The notes: generated from the letters alone by a model not told the origin. A stretch of 37,452 bases of DNA from Pseudomonadota bacterium (GCA_021816925.1 JAKAWQ010000038.1:1-37452); one strand, 5' to 3'. Positions 8,496 to 16,578 are shown, numbered from the stretch's first letter. Program-made: numbers and translations.

Positions 8496-9016
8496 CTACG
8501 ACCGCTCCCTTTACCCTCGACGTGCGCCCGTTGCTGCAGAGCGGAGGCGAGCCGTTGCCGCGCATCCTGAAGGCAGTCTCCGAACTCGAGCCCGGTCAGG
8601 CGCTCAGGCTTCTCGCCACCTTCGAGCCGATCCCGCTCTACGCCGTGCTTGGTCGCAAGGGCTTCGCCCACGCGGCGATCCACCATGGCAAGGACGACTG
8701 GGAGGTTTTGTTCACCCCGGATCCGCAGGCTGCCGCTGAGCCCCGCAAGCAACGGCCGGCGCCCGCAAGCCATTCGGGGAGCGGTGCGGGCTGGCCCGAA
8801 CCAACGTGGACGCTCGACAACCGCGGCCTCGAACCGCCCGAACCGATGGTGCGCATCCTTTCCGCTCTGGAGGATCTGGCCCCGGGCGAGGTGCTTGAAG
8901 CGTGGAACGATCGCGAGCCCTTGCTGCTCTATCCGGAGCTGGAAGCCCGAGGAGCGGCAATCGAAGTAGAACCCGGGAATTCTGGCGTGCACCTCCTGAT
9001 CCGGCGCGGAGGCTGA
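8492..9016 (+). CDS. DUF2249 tandem-domain protein
   Basis: A 174-residue cytosolic protein with two copies of the DUF2249 fold, each opening with a LDVR- or LDNR-type strand and a helix (LPRILKAVSELEPGQALRLL near 20-40; MVRILSALEDLAPGEVLEAW near 120-140). The domain resembles a TusA-like fold, and its genes cluster with denitrification and hemerythrin genes; the reaction is unknown. A Pro/Ser-rich linker joins the copies. It starts on the ATGA overlap with the membrane-protein gene and is followed three bases later by the DUF59 gene, so the four genes form a single operon. Confidence 0.85.
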   Translation: MTTTAPFTLDVRPLLQSGGEPLPRILKAVSELEPGQALRLLATFEPIPLYAVLGRKGFAHAAIHHGKDDWEVLFTPDPQAAAEPRKQRPAPASHSGSGAGWPEPTWTLDNRGLEPPEPMVRILSALEDLAPGEVLEAWNDREPLLLYPELEARGAAIEVEPGNSGVHLLIRRGG

Positions 9017-9019
9017 CCG

Positions 9020-9349
9020 GTGCCCGAGGCCACGCCCATGGTCACCATCGAGGACGTGCGTGGCGCTCTGCACGACGTGATCGACCCGGAGCTCGGGTTC
9101 AACATCGTCGATCTCGGGCTCCTGTACGACATCGGCATCGAGGGCGGGTTGATCGACCTGACGATGACGATGACCACGCCCGGTTGCCCGGCGCAGGACT
9201 ACATCGTCGGTGGTGTCGAGCGCCGCCTGGCCGAGCTGCCCGGCGTGAGCGGCGTATTCGTGAACGTGGTGTGGAGTCCTCCGTGGTCGCCGCGGCGGAT
9301 GTCGCGGGCGGCAAAGGCGCACTTCCGGATCCGCGAGGACGGCGAATGA
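9020..9349 (+). CDS. DUF59 / MIP18-family metal-sulfur cluster assembly protein (PaaD/SufT-like)
   Basis: A 109-residue protein of the DUF59 family, which assists in loading iron-sulfur clusters onto target enzymes. It has the signature DPELGFNIVDLGLLYDI and the conserved cysteine in TTPGCPAQ. I take the GTG at 9020, since GGAGG lies seven bases upstream; an ATG at 9038 would drop six residues. It is placed between two DUF2249 genes and ends on an ATGA overlap with the second. With the ferredoxin and the orphan SdhB nearby, repair or maturation of Fe-S proteins under NO stress is a reasonable inference. Confidence 0.88.
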   Translation: MPEATPMVTIEDVRGALHDVIDPELGFNIVDLGLLYDIGIEGGLIDLTMTMTTPGCPAQDYIVGGVERRLAELPGVSGVFVNVVWSPPWSPRRMSRAAKAHFRIREDGE

Positions 9350-9819
9350 CCTCGCCTACCCCGGCTGAGGAGGATTTCGCCGGGCTCAACCAGCTTCTGG
9401 TCGAGGCGTTGCTCGCACTCGCCGGCGCCGGGGCCGGCGAGCAGGCTTGTCGGCTGGCCGCGCGTTGCTGGTCGCTCTTGCGTCATCGCCATGCGCGCGA
9501 GGCGGAGCGACTGACGGCGGTACTCCACGCCCTGACCCGGAGCGGGAATCCAACCCAGGAACAAGGAGATGCGGTTATGGGTGATATCGCTGTCCTCGAC
9601 GTGCGCGCGTTGGTCCCCGCGCAACGGCACCGGCAGATCTTTGCGACCTACGAGGCACTTTCTCCGGGCGGCAAGTTCGTGCTTGTCAACGATCACGACC
9701 CGAAGCCGCTCTACTATCAGTTCGAGGCCGAACATCACGGGGGGTTCTCCTGGCGCTATCTCGAGGAAGGGCCGGCGGTCTGGCGGGTGGAGATCGGCCG
9801 TACCGAGGCGAGGATCTAA
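9346..9819 (+). CDS. DUF2249-domain protein with N-terminal helical extension
   Basis: A 157-residue protein. The first 75 residues are helical (FAGLNQLLVEALLALAGAG, ACRLAARCWSLLRHRHAREA); the C-terminal 80 form a DUF2249 domain (VLDVRALVPAQRH, GGKFVLVNDHDPKPLYYQF, GGFSWRYLEEGPAVWRVEI). The sequence VNDHDPKPLYYQFE is the most typical stretch of the family. An internal ATG at 9577, preceded by AAGGAGATGCGG, could also yield the DUF2249 domain alone. It overlaps the DUF59 gene by ATGA and closes the operon. Confidence 0.82.
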   Translation: MTSPTPAEEDFAGLNQLLVEALLALAGAGAGEQACRLAARCWSLLRHRHAREAERLTAVLHALTRSGNPTQEQGDAVMGDIAVLDVRALVPAQRHRQIFATYEALSPGGKFVLVNDHDPKPLYYQFEAEHHGGFSWRYLEEGPAVWRVEIGRTEARI

Positions 9820-10001
9820 CGTGGCGCGGAGAGGCGATGGCATGTCCCGGGGCGTGGCTGCGGCAAAGCCTCGACGATTCGCGGCACCCATTCGTCAAGC
9901 AACGCGGGTAGCTCGCGCAAGGACAGATCCGGCGCGGCGCGGAACTGACGTTCCGCTCCGAAAGGTCCGGTGGCACAGGCGGGGAGAAATACGGCAGCCA
10001 T
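9816..10001 (-). CDS. Possible small protein (61 aa), divergent from the oxygenase
   Basis: The reading MAAVFLPACATGPFG...LRELPALLDEWVPRIVEALP looks like a plausible small helical protein in a stretch otherwise free of genes. It would lie downstream of the leftward side of the Fnr/Dnr box at 10128-10141, with a TATTTT -10 candidate at the expected distance (10100-10105). No good ribosome site is seen and the 3' end overlaps the DUF2249 gene stop by four bases. It could equally be a remnant of a larger gene, because the frame stays open upstream. Confidence 0.25.
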   Translation of the reverse strand: MAAVFLPACATGPFGAERQFRAAPDLSLRELPALLDEWVPRIVEALPQPRPGTCHRLSAPR

Positions 10002-10127
10002 GACTTGACCGGGCTGCCGGTAGCCGCACGGCGGCCGGGGCTCGTGCCGAGGGCGGCGAGCGCGCTCAGGCAGGAACGCGGTGCGGAAAAAAATTCGGTA
10101 AAATAATGCCGCCGCTCGGGAACCGCC

Positions 10128-10141
10128 TTGATCCAGATCAA
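10128..10141. promoter_or_regulatory. Perfect Fnr/Dnr/NnrR box
   Basis: TTGAT-CCAG-ATCAA is an exact match to the Fnr-family consensus. Rightward, CATAAT/TAATTT elements at 10162-10169 put the box near -41.5 of the oxygenase-sulfotransferase unit (class II activation). Leftward, AAAATA at 10100-10105 (TATTTT on the minus strand) sits at the same distance on the other side, so the box may drive both directions. The cysteine-free Crp/Fnr protein encoded at 3616-4332 is the obvious candidate binder. Confidence 0.75.
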
Positions 10142-10205
10142 TGGGGGCATCGAACGCCGGCCATAATTTGGTGGCGGGCAATCCGGTGGAGGAGGCGGAA
10201 GGGCC

Positions 10206-10940
10206 ATGGAGTATCTCAATCGCCGACGACTGGAAGAAATCACCGCGCGGTCGTTCCAGCAGCAGCAACCCTACCCGTGGATGAGCATCCCGGATTCGTT
10301 GACGCCGGACGGGTTCCGGGCCCTGCACGATACCCTCCCCGATGTCTCCGGCTTCCGGCGCATGGTCGGGGTGAAACGCGGCCACGGGCAGAAGAGCCAC
10401 GATCGCTATATCCTGCACTATCATCCTTCTCTCGATCTTGCGCCGCCCTGGCGGGAGTTCCTGTCCGAGCTCAAGGGGGAGTTCTACCTCAACTTCCTGG
10501 AGCGGCTGCTCGGGCGCGAGGAGCGTGCCGATATCATTCCGACGTTCGAATGGTACTACGCCTGGCAAGGCTGCTCCGTCTCGCCGCACTGTGATGCCAA
10601 GCGCAAGATTGCAACGCAGATCTTCTACTTCAATACGGAAGCGGAGTGGCCTTCGGCCTGGGGCGGCCGGATCCTGATCCTCGATGACGAGAAGCGGCTC
10701 GACGCCCATTCCGCCCCTGACTTCGATAAACTGCGCGTTGCCGCAGCGCTCGAAGCACACGGCAACAACAGTCTGCTGTTTCAGCGGACCGACCATTCCT
10801 GGCACGGCGTCCGGCCGCTCGAATGTCCGCAAGAGGCGATGCGAAAGCTCTTTATCGTGACGGCCAACGCGCCTACCTTCCAGGTGTGGTGGCGGCGCGT
10901 GCGCGGGAAGGATCCGGACGGCTACCGCCTCCGGGCCTGA
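10206..10940 (+). CDS. 2-oxoglutarate/Fe(II)-dependent oxygenase-like protein
   Basis: A 244-residue cytosolic protein with a 2OG-Fe(II) dioxygenase core. Iron ligands are His128 and Asp130 (VSPHCDAKRK) and a distal His200 (DHSWHGVRPL), with Arg213 as a likely 2-oxoglutarate anchor. Between them are the jelly-roll strands IATQIFYFNTEAEW and AWGGRILILDD. The substrate is unknown; related proteins modify proteins or small metabolites. GGAGGAGGCGG precedes the ATG. Its promoter carries the perfect Fnr/Dnr box, so it would be expressed under low oxygen or NO, which is odd for an oxygen-requiring enzyme. The sulfotransferase gene follows in the same direction. Confidence 0.85.
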   Translation: MEYLNRRRLEEITARSFQQQQPYPWMSIPDSLTPDGFRALHDTLPDVSGFRRMVGVKRGHGQKSHDRYILHYHPSLDLAPPWREFLSELKGEFYLNFLERLLGREERADIIPTFEWYYAWQGCSVSPHCDAKRKIATQIFYFNTEAEWPSAWGGRILILDDEKRLDAHSAPDFDKLRVAAALEAHGNNSLLFQRTDHSWHGVRPLECPQEAMRKLFIVTANAPTFQVWWRRVRGKDPDGYRLRA

Positions 10941-11052
10941 CGGCCGGCCGTAGCGGCGGCGCTGGCGTGGTCTGCCCCCGGCTCGTGTGCGGCGACGAAG
11001 TATGCCGGCCAAAGAGCCGGGGAATCTCCGGAACGTTGGGGGAGGGGGGTCG

Positions 11053-11985
11053 ATGAGCGGAACGGCAGCGCCCTGGCCGCGGAAGACGCGGGAGCTGCAC
11101 AACCATCATATGGATTCGACGGTCTGGAACGACTTCTCCTTCCGCGAAGACGACATCGTCATCGCGACCTACGGCAAGGCCGGGACGACATGGGTGCAGC
11201 AGATCGTGGGCCAGCTCATCTTCGATGGGCAAGAGGGCGTGCCCGTTTCCGTGCTCTCGCCCTGGCTCGATCTCCGCGTGCCGCAGAAGGAGGTGAAACT
11301 CGCGGCGCTGGAGCAGCAAACCAACCGGCGCTTCATCAAGACGCATCTGCCCGTGGACGCCCTCCTTTATTCTCCGCGCGCGAAATATCTCTATGTCGGT
11401 CGCGACGGGCGCGATGTGGTCTGGAGCCTCTACAATCATCACCTGCGGGCCAACGAGCGTTGGTACCAGGCGCTGAACGAGACGCCGGGGCTGGTGGGCC
11501 CGCCCATCGCGCCGCCGCCGGACTCGATCCGCCAATACTTCCTGGAATGGCTGGCGGGTGACGGATACCCGTTCTGGTCGTTCCGGGAGAACATCCGCTC
11601 CTGGTGGGAAATCCGGGCGCTGCCGAATCTCCTGCTGGTGCACTACGAGGATCTGAAGCGGGACCTCGCGGGCGAAATGCGGCGGATCGCGGCCTTCCTC
11701 GAGTTCACACCCGCGGCCGAGCGTTGGCCGGCAATCATCGCGCATTGCACGTTCGACTATATGAAGGCAAACGCGGCGGAAGCAGCACCGCTCGGCGGCG
11801 CGTTCTGGGAAGGTGGGGCAGAGACCTTCATCCACAAGGGCGTGAACGGACGCTGGCGCGAGACGCTGACGGGCGCGGACCGCCGCGCTTACGAAACGAT
11901 GGTGGAGGAAACGATCGGGACCGAGGGCGCGCGCTGGCTGGCGCGCGGGCGGCACGCGGCGATGCCTGCCGATACTCCGGAGTGA
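11053..11985 (+). CDS. PAPS-dependent sulfotransferase (cytosolic type 1 family)
   Basis: A 310-residue sulfotransferase that moves sulfate from PAPS to an alcohol or amine. The 5'-phosphosulfate loop is YGKAGTTW (40-47), the catalytic His98 lies in FIKTHLP, and the 3'-phosphate motif is VGRDGRDVVWSLYNH (115-129). The C-terminal loop FIHKGVNGRWRE corresponds to the family's RKG region. The ATG at 11053 follows a GGGGGAGGGGGG ribosome site. It lies 112 bp after the oxygenase gene with no terminator between, so the two may act on one compound. No PAPS synthesis genes are in view. Confidence 0.92.
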   Translation: MSGTAAPWPRKTRELHNHHMDSTVWNDFSFREDDIVIATYGKAGTTWVQQIVGQLIFDGQEGVPVSVLSPWLDLRVPQKEVKLAALEQQTNRRFIKTHLPVDALLYSPRAKYLYVGRDGRDVVWSLYNHHLRANERWYQALNETPGLVGPPIAPPPDSIRQYFLEWLAGDGYPFWSFRENIRSWWEIRALPNLLLVHYEDLKRDLAGEMRRIAAFLEFTPAAERWPAIIAHCTFDYMKANAAEAAPLGGAFWEGGAETFIHKGVNGRWRETLTGADRRAYETMVEETIGTEGARWLARGRHAAMPADTPE

Positions 11986-12239
11986 CGACCCGGCGAGACA
12001 ATGGTGCGGCACGCGATGGTAGCGCTGGGGCTTCTATGGTTGGATCGAACCCGGTGCTTGGATCGGGAGACGATCCCAAAAGCACGTCGGAACCGCTGAA
12101 CGTCCCGCGGGAAAGCATAGCGGGAGCGTCTTCAGACAGCTTGATCTCCGCCGCTTGCGCTGGACGCCGGAGAGAAGGCGTTCGCCCGGGGCAAGAGCGT
12201 CCCCCGCGCTTCTCACTCCCCCAACCGCCGGGCTCGCGC

Positions 12240-12667
12240 CCAGCAATGCAGCGTCGATCTCATGCAACTCGATGTCACGCGTTTCCGAGCCCATTAGCTC
12301 GCCCGATCATCAGAACGCCGGCAAGGACAAGAAGCACCACGGGCGTGTACGCGTACTGCATGAATGTCCGTAGCATCAGCAGGTAGGCATCGGCGAATGC
12401 CGGAATCACCATCGCTAAGCTGCAATCGTTCCCGTAGCCGGATGCGTGCACGTGCGTTGGGAAGCGCTCGCAGATATAGGTCGTGACGATCCGCCAGCGC
12501 GAGGTCGCCAGCAGATAGCAGGGGCAGGCAATGAAAGTCGTCGTGAGCAGGCCGCCGCCGGAAAGGGCGTGCGTAACCGCCGCCGCATAGAGACCGGAGC
12601 CGGCGATCAGAACAGCGATGCCACTGAGCACGATCGCGAGTCCCCAAGGCCGGCAAATCGATGCCAA
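12240..12667 (-). pseudogene. C-terminal remnant of an MFS transporter
   Basis: Translation from 12667 gives four membrane helices and the MFS cytoplasmic-loop signature ICERFPTHVHASGYG, which belongs to the C-terminal half of a sugar/aromatic-acid-type MFS permease of about 430 residues. The first eight or so helices are missing. At about 12290 the characteristic tail GSETRDIELHEIDA continues in another frame, so there is also a frameshift. Both faults mark it as a dead fragment. It lies between the sulfotransferase and the FixJ-type regulator, in a stretch (11986-12239) where I see no gene. Confidence 0.65.
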
Positions 12668-12709
12668 GACAGCCGCTCCTCAATCAGTCCACTCGCTCAT
12701 CGGACTCGT

Positions 12710-13321
12710 TCAGCTCGTCGCACCAAACACCATCCTGATGAGCTGCGAGAGCGACCTCGCCTGCATTTTCTCCATGATGTGGGCGCGATGGTGTTCGGCG
12801 GTGCGCGTGCTGATCATCAGGATGCCGGCGATTACCTTGGTGGGTTGTCCCTTGACCAGCAGATCGAGAATCTCCCTCTCGCGCGCCGTCAGGGTGGCAA
12901 GGCGCTGTTTTATCCCCGCAACGGCCTGTCTTTCCTGATAGGAGGCGGCCGCGCGCTGCGATGCTTCGCGCACGGATTCAAGAAGCTGCCCGGGGTCGAA
13001 GGGCTTCTCTACGAAATCGGCGACCCCCTGCTTCAGCGCGGCGACTGCCATCGGAATGTCCCCGTGCCCGGTGATCATCACCACCACCGGAGCAGCATCA
13101 ACTTCCACCAGATGCCGGTGCAGGGCGATGCCGCCCATGCCTGGAAGGCGCACGTCGGTGACAAGGCAATAGGGGCGATCGTGCCGGAGATCGGCCAGGA
13201 ATTCCTCCGCGGTTGCGTAAGAGCGCACCTCGAAGCCCGCGCCATGAAACAGGAGGGCGAGGGCGTCGCGCATCGCCGGATCATCCTCAACGACGCAGAC
13301 GAGAGAAGAGTCAAAGAACAT
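12710..13321 (-). CDS. FixJ-family response regulator (receiver + LuxR HTH)
   Basis: A 203-residue regulator. The receiver domain has the acidic pair EDD, the phospho-acceptor in CLVTDVRLPGMGG, the switch Thr in MITGHGD and the Lys in VEKPFD. The C-terminal LuxR-type helix-turn-helix is LTAREREILDLLVKGQPTK followed by ISTRTAEHHRAHIMEKM. The MFFDSSLV start at 13321 overlaps the kinase stop by 11 bp, so the two are translated together. In the FixLJ group such pairs respond to oxygen or redox; the target here is unknown. Confidence 0.92.
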   Translation of the reverse strand: MFFDSSLVCVVEDDPAMRDALALLFHGAGFEVRSYATAEEFLADLRHDRPYCLVTDVRLPGMGGIALHRHLVEVDAAPVVVMITGHGDIPMAVAALKQGVADFVEKPFDPGQLLESVREASQRAAASYQERQAVAGIKQRLATLTAREREILDLLVKGQPTKVIAGILMISTRTAEHHRAHIMEKMQARSLSQLIRMVFGATS

Positions 13322-14132
13322 CTTGGCCGCGGCGAGGCAATCGGAAAACGAAGCGCGCGCCTCCTTTCCTCCCCGGATCGTACCAAAGGCGGCCGCCGTT
13401 GCCTTCCACCAGCTCGCGGCTAAGCCAGAGCCCAAGCCCCATGCCATTCGCCTTGCTGGTCTCGAAGGGCTCGAAGAGGGATGCTGCGGCTTCGGGGGGG
13501 ATTCCGGGCCCTTGATCCTCGACGGCGACCTCTACCTCCTCACCACGGCTGGCGAGCATGATGCGAACGGTCGCCTTGCCGGTGGGCAGTGCGGCACCAG
13601 CTTCGATGGCGTTGCGAACGAGGTTCACAAGCACCTGCTCGATCTGGATGCGATCGGCGGTCACCGAGGGAACGGGCGGCGCAGCGACACGCAGGCGAAC
13701 CCCGGCGCGCCTTGCATCATCGCCGAGGGCCTCGGCGATCTCGCGGGCCAGCGCGCCAAGATTCACGGCGGTAACGGATTTTTTTCCGCGCGCCGTGAAT
13801 TCCCGCATCCGCTCGATAATCAGCCCCGCCCGCTGCACCTCCGCCTCCGCCTTGGCCATCGATTCCACCACCAGATCCCGGTCGGCAGAGCCGGACTGCA
13901 GGAGCCGGCGGGACGCATGGGTATAGGTTGCGATGGTTGCGAGCGGTTGACTGATCTGATGCACGACCGCAAGCCCGAGGGCTCCGGCGGTGGTGATTCG
14001 CCCCATACGCGCAAGCTCTGCCTGCTGTCGGCGCAAGGCGGTTTCGGCGCGATGACGCTCGGTGACTGCGCTGCCGATGATCAGTCCGGTAAAAGCGATG
14101 GTAAGCAGAAAAATCTGAAATGCGAGGACATC
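13311..14132 (-). CDS. Histidine kinase core, 3' part of a MASE1 kinase split by TAG
   Basis: The segment encodes the last MASE1 helix (DVLAFQIFLLTIAFTGLIIG), a linker, and then a FixL-type kinase: H-box AVVHQISQPLATIATY, N-box LVNLVRNAIEAG, G1 VEDQGPGIPPE and G2 NGMGLGLWLSREL. It is in the same frame as the upstream MASE1 segment, separated only by the TAG at 14133-14135. A TTG at 14036 could start a soluble kinase of 241 residues. If the stop is not read through, the sensor and transmitter would be separate or dead. It overlaps the FixJ-type gene by 11 bp. Confidence 0.85.
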   Translation of the reverse strand, partial: DVLAFQIFLLTIAFTGLIIGSAVTERHRAETALRRQQAELARMGRITTAGALGLAVVHQISQPLATIATYTHASRRLLQSGSADRDLVVESMAKAEAEVQRAGLIIERMREFTARGKKSVTAVNLGALAREIAEALGDDARRAGVRLRVAAPPVPSVTADRIQIEQVLVNLVRNAIEAGAALPTGKATVRIMLASRGEEVEVAVEDQGPGIPPEAAASLFEPFETSKANGMGLGLWLSRELVEGNGGRLWYDPGRKGGARFVFRLPRRGQDVL

Positions 14133-14957
14133 CTAGCGCCCGCTGCCGAATCGCGCAACAGTGGCGACCAACGCGACCTGCGCCAGCAGAACCGCGATCG
14201 CGGCCCAGGCCAGCCCCTGGCGCGCCGCGATCCAGACCACGGGAAGGAACATAAGGTAGAAGAAGTGCGGCTCCGAATAGGCTTCCATGGTTCCGATCAC
14301 GACCAGAGAGACGGCGAGCCCCGATGAGAAGAGGGCTATGTCCCTGAGACCCGTGGAGGGTGCGATTTTGTTCCAGCGGAGGCGCGCTGCAGGAATGCCC
14401 ATGATGGCCGGGACGAGGCCGAGAACAGCCGCAAGATCGCCGAGCGAGACTTGACGAACCGCGACCAGGACTCCGGCCGGCGGAAGCGCACCCGTCACTA
14501 TCGGGGCAGCCGCGGCGAGGCCGGCAAGCGCGAGCGCAACCAGGATCGAGATGGCGAGAAACCGCGCGATATCCGCGAGGTTCCCGAACGCGTCGTCGTC
14601 AGGGAGATTGGGCCTTAGCAATGCGGCGAAGACGGTGAGGGCCGCTGCGGCAAGCGCATTGGCCAACAGCGGTTCTGCAATGCCGGCAGGAGCGCCACCC
14701 ACTGCCCAGTCGGACAGAAGGCCGACCACGAACGGTACCGGCGCGCACCGAAGACCTTGAGCGAGCAGCAGTACCAGGCCGAAAGCCGGGAGCGGGTTCC
14801 AGAGGGCTAGGCCCGGCCCGGGCAGCGCGTGAGAGACCCGGAGCCAGTCGAAGGCGAGATAGACGGCGGCATAGAGGACGACGGCTGTCGTTTTTATCAC
14901 GAATTCATCGCGGGCGCCCGGCGAGCCACGCAACCGCCAGAGGTCGGGGGCCGTCAT
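14133..14957 (-). CDS. MASE1 membrane sensor domain, 5' part of the kinase, ending at an in-frame TAG
   Basis: From the ATG at 14957 (MTAPDLWRLRG) this encodes 274 residues with about seven hydrophobic helices of the MASE1 type: ALWNPLPAFGLVLLLAQG and RFLAISILVALALAG near the start and middle, and HFFYLMFLPVVWIAARQGL towards the end. It then meets TAG, and the frame continues without any other fault into the last helix and the kinase. MASE1 domains are always fused to signalling outputs, so the stop is a mutation, a sequencing error or a readthrough site. Confidence 0.8.
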   Translation of the reverse strand: MTAPDLWRLRGSPGARDEFVIKTTAVVLYAAVYLAFDWLRVSHALPGPGLALWNPLPAFGLVLLLAQGLRCAPVPFVVGLLSDWAVGGAPAGIAEPLLANALAAAALTVFAALLRPNLPDDDAFGNLADIARFLAISILVALALAGLAAAAPIVTGALPPAGVLVAVRQVSLGDLAAVLGLVPAIMGIPAARLRWNKIAPSTGLRDIALFSSGLAVSLVVIGTMEAYSEPHFFYLMFLPVVWIAARQGLAWAAIAVLLAQVALVATVARFGSGR

Positions 14958-15135
14958 GCCGGGGAGCGGCCCGGCGAGAGGTGCAAACGCGTGCCGCTCT
15001 CCTCTTCGCGGTTGAAATCTATCTTGGGCATAACCTGTTCCAGAGCCTCGGGACCACGTCAACGCTTCCAGGGCCGATGGACGGCACAGCATGGCGGCTG
15101 CATCGAGCGGATCGGGCGGGCCCTGGAAACGGGGT

Positions 15136-15157
15136 TCCTGCGTGCGTTTACGCAGGA
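15136..15157. terminator. Hairpin at the end of the cyclase gene
   Basis: TCCTGCGT-GCGTTT-ACGCAGGA has 8-bp perfect arms and spans the TAA of the leftward cyclase gene (15148-15150). No T run follows, so at most it is a weak or factor-dependent terminator. Confidence 0.3.
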
Positions 15158-16578
15158 GCCCTCTCTTCGCCGGCCGCGGCGGGTCGCGCGGAGCGCTCAT
15201 TGGGTCCGTGTCGGAGCGCGCGAGGTAGCCAGGGCGGCCACATTGGCGCTGGTGCGTCCGAAAGGTTGGAACGAACCGCCATTTCGTCGACAACGAAGCG
15301 AGCCAGCGCCGAGAGCACGGTCGCGGTCGTGAACAGGCCCCGCTTGTCGGCGAACAGCGGGCCGCTGTCGATGGCCTCCCAGGGCGACGCCGTTTCGGGA
15401 TTGGCGAGGCGCAGCCGCCCCGATGGTTCCCAGAGGCCCGAGCGGTCCTGAGACATGACGAGGGCGTCTGCGAGATCCTCGCCGCGGATATCCAATCTGA
15501 GGCAAGACCGTAACAGGAGCGCGCGCTCGAAGGGTCCCGACGGGACGAACCTCGCCAGCGCGGATCTGAGGGCCGATGAAGGCGGTTCCGTAAGGTCGCA
15601 TTCCAGCAGCATCGCCGTCGTGTAAACCGGCGAGGCCCACCAAAAAGCCGGCGGGAGATGGCTTGGACGGCAGGCGAGGCGAGGCGGATCAATCCGCAAT
15701 CCGAGTGCACGAGCGGCGACGGCGGTGACATCGGGCGCGGCATGCGACCAGCCGCGGTGGGGGGCCGTCGCCGCGGGATAGGTGGCAAAGCTGCGTGGGC
15801 CGCGCCGGCAGCAGAGCAGAAATTCCCTCGCTTGGTCCGGAACCTCGCGGCCCCAGGCCTGCAAGGCGATCATCGCCCAGGCGGTGGAATCGGCATCGTC
15901 GGGAACGGCGCCGTTATAGGCCCAGCCTCCTCGAGGCGTCCGCGCGGCAAGCAGCCATTCAAGCGCATCGTCCAGCTCGCGAGCATAAGAGGCGATCAGC
16001 GCCACCGGGATGTCCGCCAGCATCGCGAGTGTATAAGCACTGACCCAGGAATCGGAGGCGCCGACCGGAAGTGCGAAATCCAACCAATGATCCCCCTCCC
16101 GCGCCTCGATAAGCGCGTGAAGCCCTCGGCGGACGGCGCGCACGACAGCCGCGAGTCCGGAAGTCCGGACGCTAGCCGCAGGAACATCGGCTGGCGTCAG
16201 AGGTGGTTCGATGTAAACGTTGAGATGCCGTCCGCCGTCCGGCTCGGAGCCAAGTCCGACAAAGCGGATGACGGAGGCGGCCTGCGTCGAAAGAGGCCAG
16301 GCTCCGATCGAACGACAGGCCTCGGTGAGTTGATCCGCCGCTTCGTTGGACGATGCGAGGAGGGTACGCGCGTGTTCCGCCACCGCCGCGTCGGCGATGT
16401 TCCATTTCGTGATGGCCAGATCGGTCTTCAGCGAAAGGCTCTCGTCAGCGTGCACTTCAAGGCTGATGACGAAGGCGGAGGCCGGATAGCGGTTGCCGAA
16501 CGCGTTACCGGCGGGACCAAAGAGATCGAGAAACCGACGGACCGATTCGGCCTCACGGCCAAGGCCGGCCGCGTTGTA
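15148..16578 (-). CDS. Terpene-cyclase-like alpha/alpha-toroid domain, 3' part of a frameshifted gene
   Basis: The frame carries the second half of a prenyltransferase-like domain (AFVISLEVHADESL, LKTDLAITKW, GRHLNVYIEPPL) and then a toroid domain with prenyltransferase/squalene-cyclase repeats, such as RTPRGGWAYNGAVPDDADST and SGLWEP. DADSTA stands where class II cyclases have DxDDTA, which is suggestive of acid-catalysed cyclisation, but one aspartate is absent. No start codon with a ribosome site is found near its 5' end. Deleting one G of the GGG at 16579-16581 joins it to the upstream part as RW|YNAAGLGREAES. Joined, the protein is about 720-740 residues. Confidence 0.7.
   Translation of the reverse strand, partial: YNAAGLGREAESVRRFLDLFGPAGNAFGNRYPASAFVISLEVHADESLSLKTDLAITKWNIADAAVAEHARTLLASSNEAADQLTEACRSIGAWPLSTQAASVIRFVGLGSEPDGGRHLNVYIEPPLTPADVPAASVRTSGLAAVVRAVRRGLHALIEAREGDHWLDFALPVGASDSWVSAYTLAMLADIPVALIASYARELDDALEWLLAARTPRGGWAYNGAVPDDADSTAWAMIALQAWGREVPDQAREFLLCCRRGPRSFATYPAATAPHRGWSHAAPDVTAVAARALGLRIDPPRLACRPSHLPPAFWWASPVYTTAMLLECDLTEPPSSALRSALARFVPSGPFERALLLRSCLRLDIRGEDLADALVMSQDRSGLWEPSGRLRLANPETASPWEAIDSGPLFADKRGLFTTATVLSALARFVVDEMAVRSNLSDAPAPMWPPWLPRALRHGPNERSARPAAAGEERAPA

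Noticed and set aside
9816-11102. A 428-codon leftward frame across the oxygenase and its promoter
   Set aside because: The part over 10206-10940 is the shadow of a well-supported oxygenase. Only the end portion (9816-10001) was kept, as a low-confidence small gene.
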